A stretch of DNA of 64,000 bases, from positions 62,001 to 126,000 of the forward strand of contig NZ_AKJT01000127.1 in assembly GCF_000282195.1 (NCBI RefSeq). The letters run 5' to 3'. Under the pieces are notes generated by a model that saw only the letters and a list, made by a program, of their open reading frames with translations, had not been told where the DNA came from and made no database searches. The translations under genes and the position numbers were made by a program. The DNA comes from Pseudomonas sp. GM18 (GTDB taxonomy: Bacteria > Pseudomonadota > Gammaproteobacteria > Pseudomonadales > Pseudomonadaceae). Below, one piece after another: positions 9,294 to 17,177 of this stretch. Position 1 is the stretch's first letter; each line of letters opens with the position of its first letter.

Positions 9294-9315
9294 AAAACCC
9301 GCTCGATGGCGGGTT
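9294..9315 (-). terminator. Terminator between the zinc-finger gene and the tail tube
   Basis: The minus strand shows a hairpin AACCCGC / GCGGGTT followed by TTTTG. It lies just downstream of the small zinc-finger gene and just upstream of the tail tube ribosome site. A diverged copy of this hairpin is present near 50660-50680. Confidence 0.65.
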
Positions 9316-9345
9316 CTGGGTTTGCCCAACGGGCGAATTTTCGTA

Positions 9346-9606
9346 CTACTCGACTTCCATGTTGCTCCGGAATTCATCAAGCGGAAGGCCTGACTTAGAG
9401 CCGACAACTACTCCGGTCAGCCCACAGCCCGGACAGCAGGCATGCTTCTCCTGATGCCATTTCAGAATTTCAGAAGGCGTCAGCCACAGGCCGCAAGCGG
9501 TACAGAGACAGCGTTCGCTGGTCGCTATCTCTTCACGGTTATCCCAACTATGGTTTTCTGCCCACTCCCCCAATATCTGGAGTCGCTGCTTCCTACTCTC
9601 ATCCAC
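9346..9606 (-). CDS. Small zinc-finger protein (moron candidate)
   Basis: 86 residues with two CxxC knuckles (CTAC, residues 33-38 region, and CCPGC about 24 residues later), a likely zinc site. The ATG at 9606 begins MDESRKQRLQILGEWAENH. It is inserted between tail completion and tail tube genes and followed by a terminator. A second, 5'-truncated copy of the gene and its terminator lies at 50660-50907 outside the prophage. Function unknown. Confidence 0.7.
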   Translation of the reverse strand: MDESRKQRLQILGEWAENHSWDNREEIATSERCLCTACGLWLTPSEILKWHQEKHACCPGCGLTGVVVGSKSGLPLDEFRSNMEVE

Positions 9607-9654
9607 CTTTGAGCCCCTTCTGTCTTCGATGATGGAATATTACTCCCCCACAGA

Positions 9655-10071
9655 TCAGTTGGTGTCGGCTCGGTACTGGAAGGAAACCGGCACGGTAAAG
9701 GTCGTATCGTCTGGAATGCCGGGGCCTGGGTCGACTGGCGTCATGGTCACCACGGTCAGTGCGCCCTTCGTGTTCCGTTCGTACAGCGGGAACAACGCGG
9801 CGATCTGGTCAGCCAGTGCACCGGCCGCCCAGCGATACTTGCCCGAGGACGTCACGATGCTGACCTGAAATACGCCGGTGTACAGCTTGTGGTCGCCGCC
9901 GAGCGTGTTGCTTGCGGTGTCGCCCGGCAGCGTGAAGGCCTTCAGGTAGGTGATGCCGTCCACGGGCGTGTAAGCCTCGTTCTCGACGACAACCTTCAGC
10001 GGTACCGGCAACGCTTTCGCCCAGTTGATCAGCTTGGCCTCGTAGATCGAGGCAATGAGGTTATGGCTCAT
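9655..10071 (-). CDS. Tail terminator-like protein (U-type)
   Basis: 138 residues. The pattern MSHNLIASIYEAKLINWAKA followed by GVFQVSIVT and VPVSFQYRADTN fits the DUF4128/lambda U group of tail terminators that cap the tail tube. It sits between the Z-like gene and the tail tube. The start overlaps the stop of the upstream gene (ATGA at 10071). Confidence 0.75.
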   Translation of the reverse strand: MSHNLIASIYEAKLINWAKALPVPLKVVVENEAYTPVDGITYLKAFTLPGDTASNTLGGDHKLYTGVFQVSIVTSSGKYRWAAGALADQIAALFPLYERNTKGALTVVTMTPVDPGPGIPDDTTFTVPVSFQYRADTN

Positions 10072-10721
10072 ACCTGGTTGTTCCTGATGGCTTCGTTAAC
10101 TATCTGCTGAAAACGGGCCAGGGTGATTCGAACCATTCCGCCGGGAGCTTGCTTGGAGTAGCCGTATTCGAGCGGCACGGCATACGGCAGATTGTTCACA
10201 ATGTACGCGGTCTGGCCGATGGTCAGCGCCTGCACCTGGGTCATGAGCACCGCAACCGACACGTTGCCCGATGGGTCGATCTGATCAAGCACGCCGTCGG
10301 CCGGAGTATCGATAGAGAACTGCCAGTTCCCGCGGAATCTCCCGCCGACGTAGTCCTTGCCGGCGACCAGACCGTTCACGTTGAAGTTCTGGTCGCGCTC
10401 AGTTTTGGTCAGGGGCTTGGCGTACTTCACGCCGCGCTTCAGCTTGCCGGCCTTGGTGAAATTGCTGTCGGTCAGATTGATGACCGTATTACGCACGGCC
10501 ACCTTGAAATCATAGGCATCAGCCGCTGCGGTGTTGGCCTGGCGATGGGCGACGTTGGCCGTCCAGATTTCAGGATTGCCCACCGGCGACATGCGGATAA
10601 CGCTGCTGCCAATCTCGATCACGATTTCGCGGAACGTGGCGTCGAGCCCTGACTTTGCCTGCTCAGCAAATTGGCGGATGTTCTCGGCGAAGCTACCGTT
10701 GAGGTCCGCATACTTGCTCAT
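10068..10721 (-). CDS. Tail completion protein (HK97 gp10 / lambda Z-like)
   Basis: 217 residues. The segments EIGSSVIRMSPVGNP, VGGRFRGNWQFSIDTP and NNLPYAVPLEYGYSKQAPGG are typical of the gp10-like head-to-tail joining family. Its order between a connector protein and the U-type protein matches lambda Z-U. ATGA overlaps link it to both neighbours. Confidence 0.85.
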   Translation of the reverse strand: MSKYADLNGSFAENIRQFAEQAKSGLDATFREIVIEIGSSVIRMSPVGNPEIWTANVAHRQANTAAADAYDFKVAVRNTVINLTDSNFTKAGKLKRGVKYAKPLTKTERDQNFNVNGLVAGKDYVGGRFRGNWQFSIDTPADGVLDQIDPSGNVSVAVLMTQVQALTIGQTAYIVNNLPYAVPLEYGYSKQAPGGMVRITLARFQQIVNEAIRNNQV

Positions 10722-11086
10722 GATCGAACCTGCAGCTCGTACAGGATCGGCGTTCCAGCCGGGTTGATCTCTTTCAGCGGCGGAACGATTGACCAGGTGC
10801 GGCCTTGAACGACGACCTTGTTCAGCAAGTCAGGCACCCACGCCAGACCCCGCGCGGCGATCTTGAGCTTCTTGTCGCCCTGCTTGATGAGGCTGTTGTT
10901 CTGGAACTCTTGGCCGGTGAAGTCGAGCAGGATGCCTTGGGCGATCTGCTCTTTGGTGCTGTCGGGCGGCGCGGTACCGGCATCGGGATCGTATTCGCCG
11001 ACGGTTGTTGCGCGGATGATCACCGGCTGGCCGAACTCTGTGATCATCTCCAGAGCCATCACGGCCATTTCGTCGTAGAAGGCCAT
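10718..11086 (-). CDS. Head-tail connector / stopper-like protein
   Basis: 122 residues beginning MAFYDEMAVMALEMITEFGQ and containing VGEYDPDAGTAPPDS. It has the size, beta-rich character and position of head completion (stopper) proteins. It follows a terminator and overlaps the Z-like gene by ATGA. Family assignment is from position and general pattern. Confidence 0.7.
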   Translation of the reverse strand: MAFYDEMAVMALEMITEFGQPVIIRATTVGEYDPDAGTAPPDSTKEQIAQGILLDFTGQEFQNNSLIKQGDKKLKIAARGLAWVPDLLNKVVVQGRTWSIVPPLKEINPAGTPILYELQVRS

Positions 11087-11102
11087 GGTGGCTCCAGATG
11101 TG

Positions 11103-11126
11103 AAAAGCCCAGCGCGATGGCTGGGC
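11103..11126 (-). terminator. Terminator after the 74-aa gene
   Basis: Minus-strand hairpin GCCCAGCC / GGCTGGGC (with a short loop) followed by TTTTC. It lies between the small gene ending at 11135 and the connector gene starting at 11086. Confidence 0.7.
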
Positions 11127-11134
11127 AGTTTGAA

Positions 11135-11359
11135 TTACAGCTTGAGCGGTACGCTTCGAGCCGTCGCTTTCTTCTCTGGGAACAACTCCCTCCGCTCGTT
11201 GAGTAGCAAGGTTGCGAATTTTGCGGCCTTCGAAGCCGCCAGCGCATTTGGCTCGCTTCCTATGGCAACAAGCGAGGACAGAGCAGCGCTGGCGTATGCA
11301 TCCCAAGCGTCTTTCTCATCCTGAGTCGGGTGTTTTCTAACTATCTGATGCTCTGCCAT
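11135..11359 (-). CDS. Small helical protein, unknown
   Basis: 74 residues starting MAEHQIVRKHPTQDEKDAWD at 11359. A strong AAGGAGG lies seven bases upstream, so the 103-residue frame extension is rejected. The product is alpha-helical and has the look of small phage proteins; no motif was recognised. It sits between head connector genes and is followed by a terminator, so it may be an inserted gene. Confidence 0.7.
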   Translation of the reverse strand: MAEHQIVRKHPTQDEKDAWDAYASAALSSLVAIGSEPNALAASKAAKFATLLLNERRELFPEKKATARSVPLKL

Positions 11360-11399
11360 ATCGACCTCCTTTTTGATGGAGCAGCCAGCGTACGCTCGA

Positions 11400-11900
11400 T
11401 TATGCCCGCACAGCAAACAACCCACGTTTCTGTAGGTAGTCGGCAAACTGGGTGGCGCTCGGGCGATCCGGTGCCGCGGGCAACAGCCGGCCGCTGGTAT
11501 TGGAAATCGTCGCGTACTCGCGAGTTACCGCGCCTTCGACACGCTCCAGGGTGATTGCCCCTTTGCGCTTCTCCACCGGATCGATATCGTCAGTATGGAT
11601 CTCGGCAGCCAAGGCCATCTGGCCGTACTGGATGCGGGCCGGCAGGTAGTTGTCGGGCTTGATCTGGCAGTCCAGCTCAACCCCTCGGCGCGGCCAGGCC
11701 AAAGCCTGATCGCTGTCCATCTTGCGTCCCTTCCAAGTCATGCCATCCATCGCCAAGGCGGACCGGCGAAGCAGTGCTTCTTGCGCTGGCTCGTCCGCAG
11801 GGATGGTCACACCGAACTTCACGGCGTACATGACCAGGTCTGCGGCACTCGCGTAGCTTTCGGCATTTGGCTTGCCGGTGCCGTCCTCGATGATAAGCAT
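11400..11900 (-). CDS. Head-tail adaptor region protein (DnaT-like fold family)
   Basis: 166 residues, MLIIEDGTGKPNAESYASAAD, with TWKGRKMDSDQALAWPRRGV and REYATISNTSGRLLPAAPDR. This pattern is the small phage family often labelled DnaT-like ssDNA-binding protein, which occurs next to capsid genes. The location argues for a structural adaptor role rather than replication. The label is from family recognition only. Confidence 0.72.
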   Translation of the reverse strand: MLIIEDGTGKPNAESYASAADLVMYAVKFGVTIPADEPAQEALLRRSALAMDGMTWKGRKMDSDQALAWPRRGVELDCQIKPDNYLPARIQYGQMALAAEIHTDDIDPVEKRKGAITLERVEGAVTREYATISNTSGRLLPAAPDRPSATQFADYLQKRGLFAVRA

Positions 11901-11903
11901 GTG

Positions 11904-12218
11904 TCAGTCCTGTTCTTTGAGCAGTTTCAGCAGGGTCGGCAGATCGGCTTTATCGTCGAACGTAACGTTCGCCCCGGACAATGCGCCTTTGACCTGATCG
12001 AGAGTGAACTTGTCGCGAGGGTCCGCTTCTGGCCTGTTTGCCTTCTCACGATATTCGGCCTTCAGTTTAGCCTTTGGCGGCTTCTCGACTTCACCGCCAC
12101 GGTCTTCCGTCACGTTGGCATCGATGATGATCAGACCTGCCTTCTTGGCGATCGCCTTCACGTCATCTTCATAGCGGTGGAACGGTCCCGGCAGATACCA
12201 GATGTTGTTGTCAGTCAT
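11904..12218 (-). CDS. Small head-region protein, unknown
   Basis: 104 residues from the ATG at 12218 (MTDNNIWYLPG), which has GGAG eight bases upstream. The upstream extension to 12245 lacks this. The C-terminal 40 residues (DKFTLDQVKGALSGANVTF, then ADLPTLLKLLKEQ) look like a small helix-loop-helix module of the HeH/SAP kind. The middle is lysine-rich. It follows the capsid gene. Confidence 0.7.
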   Translation of the reverse strand: MTDNNIWYLPGPFHRYEDDVKAIAKKAGLIIIDANVTEDRGGEVEKPPKAKLKAEYREKANRPEADPRDKFTLDQVKGALSGANVTFDDKADLPTLLKLLKEQD

Positions 12219-12271
12219 CACTGTCACTCCGCTGGGCCAGGGCATTATGCCCCGGCTCAGTCATTGAATGG

Positions 12272-13240
12272 TTACTTGGAGGCGTCGCCGATCAGGGCCA
12301 CACCGGCGGTGTCCTTGATGCTGGCTGCGGTCTTGTCCCAGTTGGTGCCAGTCGCAAGCGCGGCGCTGGATGGAGACTTGCCGCCGTTCGCCACATCCCA
12401 GGTGTAGCCCTTGATCCCGAGGCCAAAGGTGTAGTCCACCTGAATGGTCGTGGTGATGCGCTCGTTACCGTTGTTGGTCTGCACGTTCGAGATGATGTCT
12501 CGGTTGTCGTGCACCAGAGCGGCACCAGCTGCCAGACCCAGGATGATTTCCTTGTTCGGCGTACCGGCCTGAGCGAGAGCTGGCGCATCGGTGACGATCG
12601 AGGTCTTGCCGAGGATGTCGACGACGCGAACGTTGCCGGCCTGGAACAGGTTGTTCGGGTTGGCGAGGCCTTGGCCGACCAGTTTGTGCCAGGTGGTGCC
12701 CTGCATGACTTGAGCAACCAGGTTCTGGCTTGCGTCACCGAATTTTGCGTGCGCGCTGTTCAGGCCGGACTGGGTGATGCCGGCGGTAGCCGACACATCG
12801 TTGACCGCAGCAGCTTGTGCAGTGATGGCCGCCACCAGCGCAGCGATCGCCGTATTGAGCTGATCTTTCAGCAGCACTTCGGCGAACGCGCGGCTCGCAA
12901 CTTCAACGCCCTGTGCAGTTGGACGCTGCAGCCAGGTCATTTGCGACGGCTCATAGCGAATCGGACCGAAACCACCGGCCACTTTCACAGTGGTGTCTTG
13001 CAGTTCGGTCAGGTCAACCGGCGTCACCGCGGCGTTGGCACCGTAGCGGTTCACGCGACGCTGAGCAGCACCCAGGTTCTGGAAGAACGACTCTTGCAAG
13101 AAGTCGCCGGTGAAGCCGTTCGGCGACAGCACAATCGCGCCATTGCTGGCGGCGTTGAACGCTTCCAGCATTTGATCCAGCGTCTCGAGAGTCGCCGGCA
13201 TGATGTAATCGTTGAAAACCTGCATTTGAGACAGGGACAT
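12272..13240 (-). CDS. Major capsid protein
   Basis: 322 residues, MSLSQMQVFNDYIMPATLET, with EVLLKDQLNTAIAALVAAI and ITTTIQVDYTFGLGIKGYTW. It immediately follows the scaffold gene, and both pattern and size fit a HK97-fold major head protein family common in Pseudomonas siphophages. No protease gene or N-terminal delta domain is evident, in keeping with a separate scaffold protein. Confidence 0.9.
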   Translation of the reverse strand: MSLSQMQVFNDYIMPATLETLDQMLEAFNAASNGAIVLSPNGFTGDFLQESFFQNLGAAQRRVNRYGANAAVTPVDLTELQDTTVKVAGGFGPIRYEPSQMTWLQRPTAQGVEVASRAFAEVLLKDQLNTAIAALVAAITAQAAAVNDVSATAGITQSGLNSAHAKFGDASQNLVAQVMQGTTWHKLVGQGLANPNNLFQAGNVRVVDILGKTSIVTDAPALAQAGTPNKEIILGLAAGAALVHDNRDIISNVQTNNGNERITTTIQVDYTFGLGIKGYTWDVANGGKSPSSAALATGTNWDKTAASIKDTAGVALIGDASK

Positions 13241-13251
13241 AGGTCAAATCC

Positions 13252-13959
13252 TTAATTTAGGGGGAGATCAGAGAACCGGGCCGCGATTGCCGCCGTGCGC
13301 TCCGCTTTGGTACCGCCGATGTTTCCTTTCGCGGCCCCGCCGCCACCTCCAGCACCGCCGGCCCCGCCGCCAGATGCCTTGCTACCCGCGATCAATGGCG
13401 CGAACGCCACGTCGTTTGCGAATTCTGCTTTCAGCTCATCCAGCGTTGCCGCCGAGAGCTTGCCCTGCTGGTCGAGCACGACCACAACAGGCTTCCCGTC
13501 ACGCTGCTCGACGCTCAAACGGCGTTCGATATGTGGCAACAAGGCTTTGGCACTGCCTGGGATTGCCAGGGCTGACGCGATATCAGTAGCAGTACGACCG
13601 ACAGTCAGATCCCGGATCTGAGTGCTCAGCGTTCCACGCTCCTGCTCCAGCATGCCGTTCAGCTCAGCTTCACGGCGGGTGTACTTTTCAGACCAGGAAC
13701 GTTCGAGCTCTTCGACGTTGCCGGTCTTGCGAGCGGCTTCTTCACGCTCACGCTGCGCCTGCTCTTCCGCCTCACGCTTCAAGCGCTTGGCCTCCTTGGT
13801 TTCATCAAGGAGTGTTTGCAGCTGGCTTTTCAATCCCGAAACGTCTTCGGGTTGTGGCAGACCTTCAATGCCGAGTACGAACTTGCCGTCCTTCTCGGTG
13901 TAAAGAGCACGCACGGTTTCGTCGACACCATCCAGGCTGTCCAGTTGAAATTTCAGCAT
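13252..13959 (-). CDS. Capsid scaffold protein
   Basis: 235 residues from the ATG at 13959 (MLKFQLDSLDGVDETVRALY), preceded by GGGAGA; the 250-residue frame has no such site. A charged coiled coil spans about residues 40-120 (KRLKREAEEQAQREREEAAR). A low-complexity glycine/alanine linker follows near 195-215. Position directly before the capsid gene and this coiled-coil-plus-linker composition are typical of scaffolds. Confidence 0.87.
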   Translation of the reverse strand: MLKFQLDSLDGVDETVRALYTEKDGKFVLGIEGLPQPEDVSGLKSQLQTLLDETKEAKRLKREAEEQAQREREEAARKTGNVEELERSWSEKYTRREAELNGMLEQERGTLSTQIRDLTVGRTATDIASALAIPGSAKALLPHIERRLSVEQRDGKPVVVVLDQQGKLSAATLDELKAEFANDVAFAPLIAGSKASGGGAGGAGGGGGAAKGNIGGTKAERTAAIAARFSDLPLN

Positions 13960-14004
13960 TGGTTGTCTCCCAGAGACGAGGATGCAGGCCCTGCCTGCGG
14001 GCAT

Positions 14005-14031
14005 AAAAAAACCCCAGCATTGGCTGGGGTT
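14005..14031 (-). terminator. Terminator after the two-TM gene
   Basis: Minus-strand hairpin AACCCCAGCC / GGCTGGGGTT-type with a short loop, followed by seven T. It separates the two-TM membrane protein gene from the scaffold gene. Confidence 0.82.
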
Positions 14032-14049
14032 GATGGAGGTGAACGGAGC

Positions 14050-14592
14050 TTAGGTCTTCGGAAGCAGGTAATTCCGGTCGGGGTCGTAATCGCCGAAGGT
14101 CGTTTCAACCGACAACTTATCCGTGTTAGCCATCAGGTCAACTCCGGCGAATCTTTGAATTTCGTGTTGAAACAGATTTAAGTCAAAGGTCTTCATCTCT
14201 TTATAAGAAATGCGTGAATTCAACTGCTTGACGTCGCTCTTCGACATCCAGTATGTCGCGTCATCAAACTCAAAGAATATGTCCGTCACGAAAGCTGGAT
14301 GTCTTGAAAGGCAGGTTACGTCTACCCGAATCGCCCCATATTCGGCGTAGACAACAACTTCAAGCTCTTCCTCATTCTCTTCTTCCTGTTTCCTGTACAG
14401 GTAGAGAGTTGTTCCTACTGCAGCCAGCGCCCCAGCCCCAGAAACCCACCCGCCCAATGCAGAGAACATAGGGATAAACACGTCCTTGAAGTCCACGCCA
14501 TTCATCGTGGAGCCTGTAGCAGCACCCGCGCCGAATCCTAGGATTGCAGCGGTAGACGATAACACCAGGCAAATCACTGGCCAGTAGCTCAT
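14050..14592 (-). CDS. Two-TM membrane protein inserted in the head cluster
   Basis: 180 residues from M13 of the longest frame (MSYWPVICLVLSS, ATG at 14592). Two hydrophobic segments lie at about residues 3-25 and 42-62 (FSALGGWVSGAGALAAVG), ending at YLYRKQEEENEEE. The rest is a soluble beta-rich domain. No structural phage family fits, and it is flanked by its own terminator. It is a moron candidate; topology suggests an inner-membrane protein with a cytoplasmic C-terminal domain. Confidence 0.7.
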   Translation of the reverse strand: MSYWPVICLVLSSTAAILGFGAGAATGSTMNGVDFKDVFIPMFSALGGWVSGAGALAAVGTTLYLYRKQEEENEEELEVVVYAEYGAIRVDVTCLSRHPAFVTDIFFEFDDATYWMSKSDVKQLNSRISYKEMKTFDLNLFQHEIQRFAGVDLMANTDKLSVETTFGDYDPDRNYLLPKT

Positions 14593-14653
14593 CTCGGTTC
14601 CTTGTCCGCGTAATCCCAAAGGCGGCAACTGTACACGAGCTCACATCCGGCAG

Positions 14654-15742
14654 CTAACCGAGTCCAGCACGCTCAAACGCCAGAGGTTCAAGAACCTTCA
14701 TCTGCACAAGGGTCAGAGGTGAAAAGTTGCGATCAAGCTGGAGCTCGGAGAAGCGCTCAACACTTAAGCCTCCATCACGGAACAGCTTTGCGCGAACCGG
14801 GCCGATAGCCTTGTCCTGAAATGCTGCCGGCTGCTGCTTGAGCCAGTCGTAATAGCTGAGGTCTGCCCTCACCTGCTGGGCGCCGCCGTCACCGATCGAT
14901 GCCCGCGTGGCGTCCTTGGCGAATAGAGCGCTGAAGCGGGTCACCGCCACCACCGTTGAGCGGCAGTTGATGTGGATCGGCGGACGCGGCCCCTCGGTCA
15001 GTTTGAAGCGCTGCTTATCGAGCGATCGGCACTGGCTGGTCGTCTTCGAGTCCAGGGTGCTGACCCACTCCACCGCTTGCACGACATCGGAGTTCTCTTT
15101 CAGCGTCTCCATGCGCGCTTGGGTGGCGACGTGCTGCACAGCCGTCCGCACGATGGCGCCGGCGTTGCGGTTGGTCGTGGCCAGGATGCCGTCGTTGTAC
15201 TTGAGGGCCTTGGTCCCGCGAATGTTCTTGATGACCTGGAAGTTCGTCTGACCTTCGAAGAATCCCTGCCGGATTGCGCCCGTGAGGCGTTGCCGTTCGG
15301 TGGCGGTGAAGCCATCAATGAACGACTTGAGCAGCTTCCCGCCATCCGCGCCGCGCACGCTGAGCGGATTGGTTAGGATCGCCGCCCGGATGGCGGCAGC
15401 ACCAGGCACCGCCGCGTCGAAGCTGACACCCACCGGTGCCGCACGGGTCAGGCTTGTGGCTTCAAACTCGGCCTCGTAGTTGGCAATGTCGATCAGGTCG
15501 AGGTTCAGCTTCTCGCTGTACCGGTCGAAGATGCCCAGCAGCAGGCTATCGACCTCACTCAGCAACCGCTCCAGCCGGGCGACGGTGTAATCCGTCAGGT
15601 CGGCCCGTGTCAGTCGCTCACGGATCGAGCGGTCAATCTCCTTGAGGAACGGCCCGAACTTGGCGACTTCTCCCGACTTCAGTTGCTCGAGGAAGACCGC
15701 ATGCCGAATCGTGGCATCAAGGATTGCCTGGTTGGCCGCCAT
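14654..15742 (-). CDS. Head morphogenesis protein (SPP1 gp7 / Mu F-like)
   Basis: 362 residues. The C-terminal half has VRTAVQHVATQARMETLKEN, then EWVSTLDSKTTSQCRSLDKQ and PPIHINCRSTVV, the Cys/His-bearing signature of the phage Mu gpF/SPP1 gp7 family of minor capsid proteins. It overlaps the portal gene by 26 bases. These proteins bind the portal and are carried in the head. Confidence 0.92.
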   Translation of the reverse strand: MAANQAILDATIRHAVFLEQLKSGEVAKFGPFLKEIDRSIRERLTRADLTDYTVARLERLLSEVDSLLLGIFDRYSEKLNLDLIDIANYEAEFEATSLTRAAPVGVSFDAAVPGAAAIRAAILTNPLSVRGADGGKLLKSFIDGFTATERQRLTGAIRQGFFEGQTNFQVIKNIRGTKALKYNDGILATTNRNAGAIVRTAVQHVATQARMETLKENSDVVQAVEWVSTLDSKTTSQCRSLDKQRFKLTEGPRPPIHINCRSTVVAVTRFSALFAKDATRASIGDGGAQQVRADLSYYDWLKQQPAAFQDKAIGPVRAKLFRDGGLSVERFSELQLDRNFSPLTLVQMKVLEPLAFERAGLG

Positions 15743-17177
15743 TTGGAATTACCTCGGTGTCATCCAGGTCAGGCCCGGGATTCTCGGTCTCCAGTTCGTC
15801 GCGGATCTGGTCGTCAGTCTTCTCGGGATCGATAACCCCTCGATCGCGCAGGTACTGCCAGAAGTCGCCCGCCGGCAGCTTCCCGCCCTGCACCGCATTG
15901 AACAGTGCAGAGAGGATCGTTGCGTCCAGGCTGATCTGGCTGAAGTCCTGGTTGAGCTTGTACAGCGCCTCGCCAGTAGCGTTGACGAACTCAGCCATCC
16001 AGACCAGACACTGGCTGTAGGCCTCGCTGACGTTGCTCACCACCAGCGACAGAACGCTGTGTTCAGCGGCGCTGTCGTTGTCGGCCTGGGTTGCGGTCTT
16101 CACCGCGCTACCCCGCTCGATCAAGCGGGCGCCGAGGGACACCATGTCCTCTTTCTTGCTGTCCATGGCCTCTTTGGCGACAGTGTTCGGCTGAGCCTGC
16201 CAGACGCCACACGAACCATTAACCGGAAGTAGCCAAGGCGCGCGGGAGCCGAGGAATATCCCCTGTTTCTCCATGTGGTCACGCCACTGCTCATCAAGGC
16301 CCGCCATCCACGGTTGAGGCTGGCCCACCAGGTAGGCTGCCTCTTCGTAGTCCGCACTGTTTCGGTAATGGCCGATGTTGACCTCGGCCATGTCGTACAG
16401 CGGCGAGTCGTCAATGCTTGTGTCGTTGTTCTCGCTGCCCAGGAACTGAAACGGGATGACTCGCCAAGGCTGACCGATGCCATTCAACGGAGTAAAGGGC
16501 GCGATGGTCATTGCCGTTTCGCTGGAGCCCTCTTCCCATACTTCCTGCGTATAGACGCCGGCGGCATCCAGGCGCAGCACCCGATACTGAACAACCTGTT
16601 CGCTGCCAAACCCATCATCGGTATCGACGTCGACCGTCTCGCGTAGAACGACCAAGCTCAGCAGATGCTGACCGCCAACTTGGCGGGTCTTCCAGTTGAT
16701 GATTGCCTCAGTCGGGTAGCTGGCGATATTCGCCCTGGCGCGGCCGGACAGTTCGTCCGCCCTGCTCACGGTGCCAGCCTTGACGGCGGCGTAATCCACC
16801 AGCAAGCCGTGCCGACCGACTTCGAGCAGATGCCCGATGACCGACTGCGACTGCTGGTAAATGCTCACACCCTGCCCGTCGATGTCCTTCGACACGTAGT
16901 CGAGAGCGCCGGGAACAGTCAGCGTTGGCCATGTGCGGAATACCGCCCCCACCAGACTGTGTTTCGTCCGGCCGGTGGCGTTGTAGAACACGGCGCGCTT
17001 CTTGTACGCGTCGTAGCGAGCCTTGTTGTCACTGCTTTCGTCAGAGGCATTCGGCCGTGGCAGGTATCGGTCACCGGCATCCTTGATGGTTTCCGACCCT
17101 TTGCAGACGTCGCGCACCAAGCGCCAGCGGTACTGCGCCGCCTTGTACTCGGGACGGGTAAAAGTGACGTCCGTCAT
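15717..17177 (-). CDS. Portal protein (DUF4055 family)
   Basis: 486 residues starting MTDVTFTRPEYKAAQYRWRL. The order terminase, DUF4055 protein, gp7-like protein identifies it as the portal. Family-like segments include AVFYNATGRTKHSLVGAVFR and GQPQPWMAGLDEQWRD. The C-terminal third is an extended helical region (ARLIERGSAVKTATQADNDS), as in portals. The acidic tail (DQIRDELETENPGPDLDDTE) overlaps the next gene. Confidence 0.88.
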   Translation of the reverse strand: MTDVTFTRPEYKAAQYRWRLVRDVCKGSETIKDAGDRYLPRPNASDESSDNKARYDAYKKRAVFYNATGRTKHSLVGAVFRTWPTLTVPGALDYVSKDIDGQGVSIYQQSQSVIGHLLEVGRHGLLVDYAAVKAGTVSRADELSGRARANIASYPTEAIINWKTRQVGGQHLLSLVVLRETVDVDTDDGFGSEQVVQYRVLRLDAAGVYTQEVWEEGSSETAMTIAPFTPLNGIGQPWRVIPFQFLGSENNDTSIDDSPLYDMAEVNIGHYRNSADYEEAAYLVGQPQPWMAGLDEQWRDHMEKQGIFLGSRAPWLLPVNGSCGVWQAQPNTVAKEAMDSKKEDMVSLGARLIERGSAVKTATQADNDSAAEHSVLSLVVSNVSEAYSQCLVWMAEFVNATGEALYKLNQDFSQISLDATILSALFNAVQGGKLPAGDFWQYLRDRGVIDPEKTDDQIRDELETENPGPDLDDTEVIPNGGQPGNP

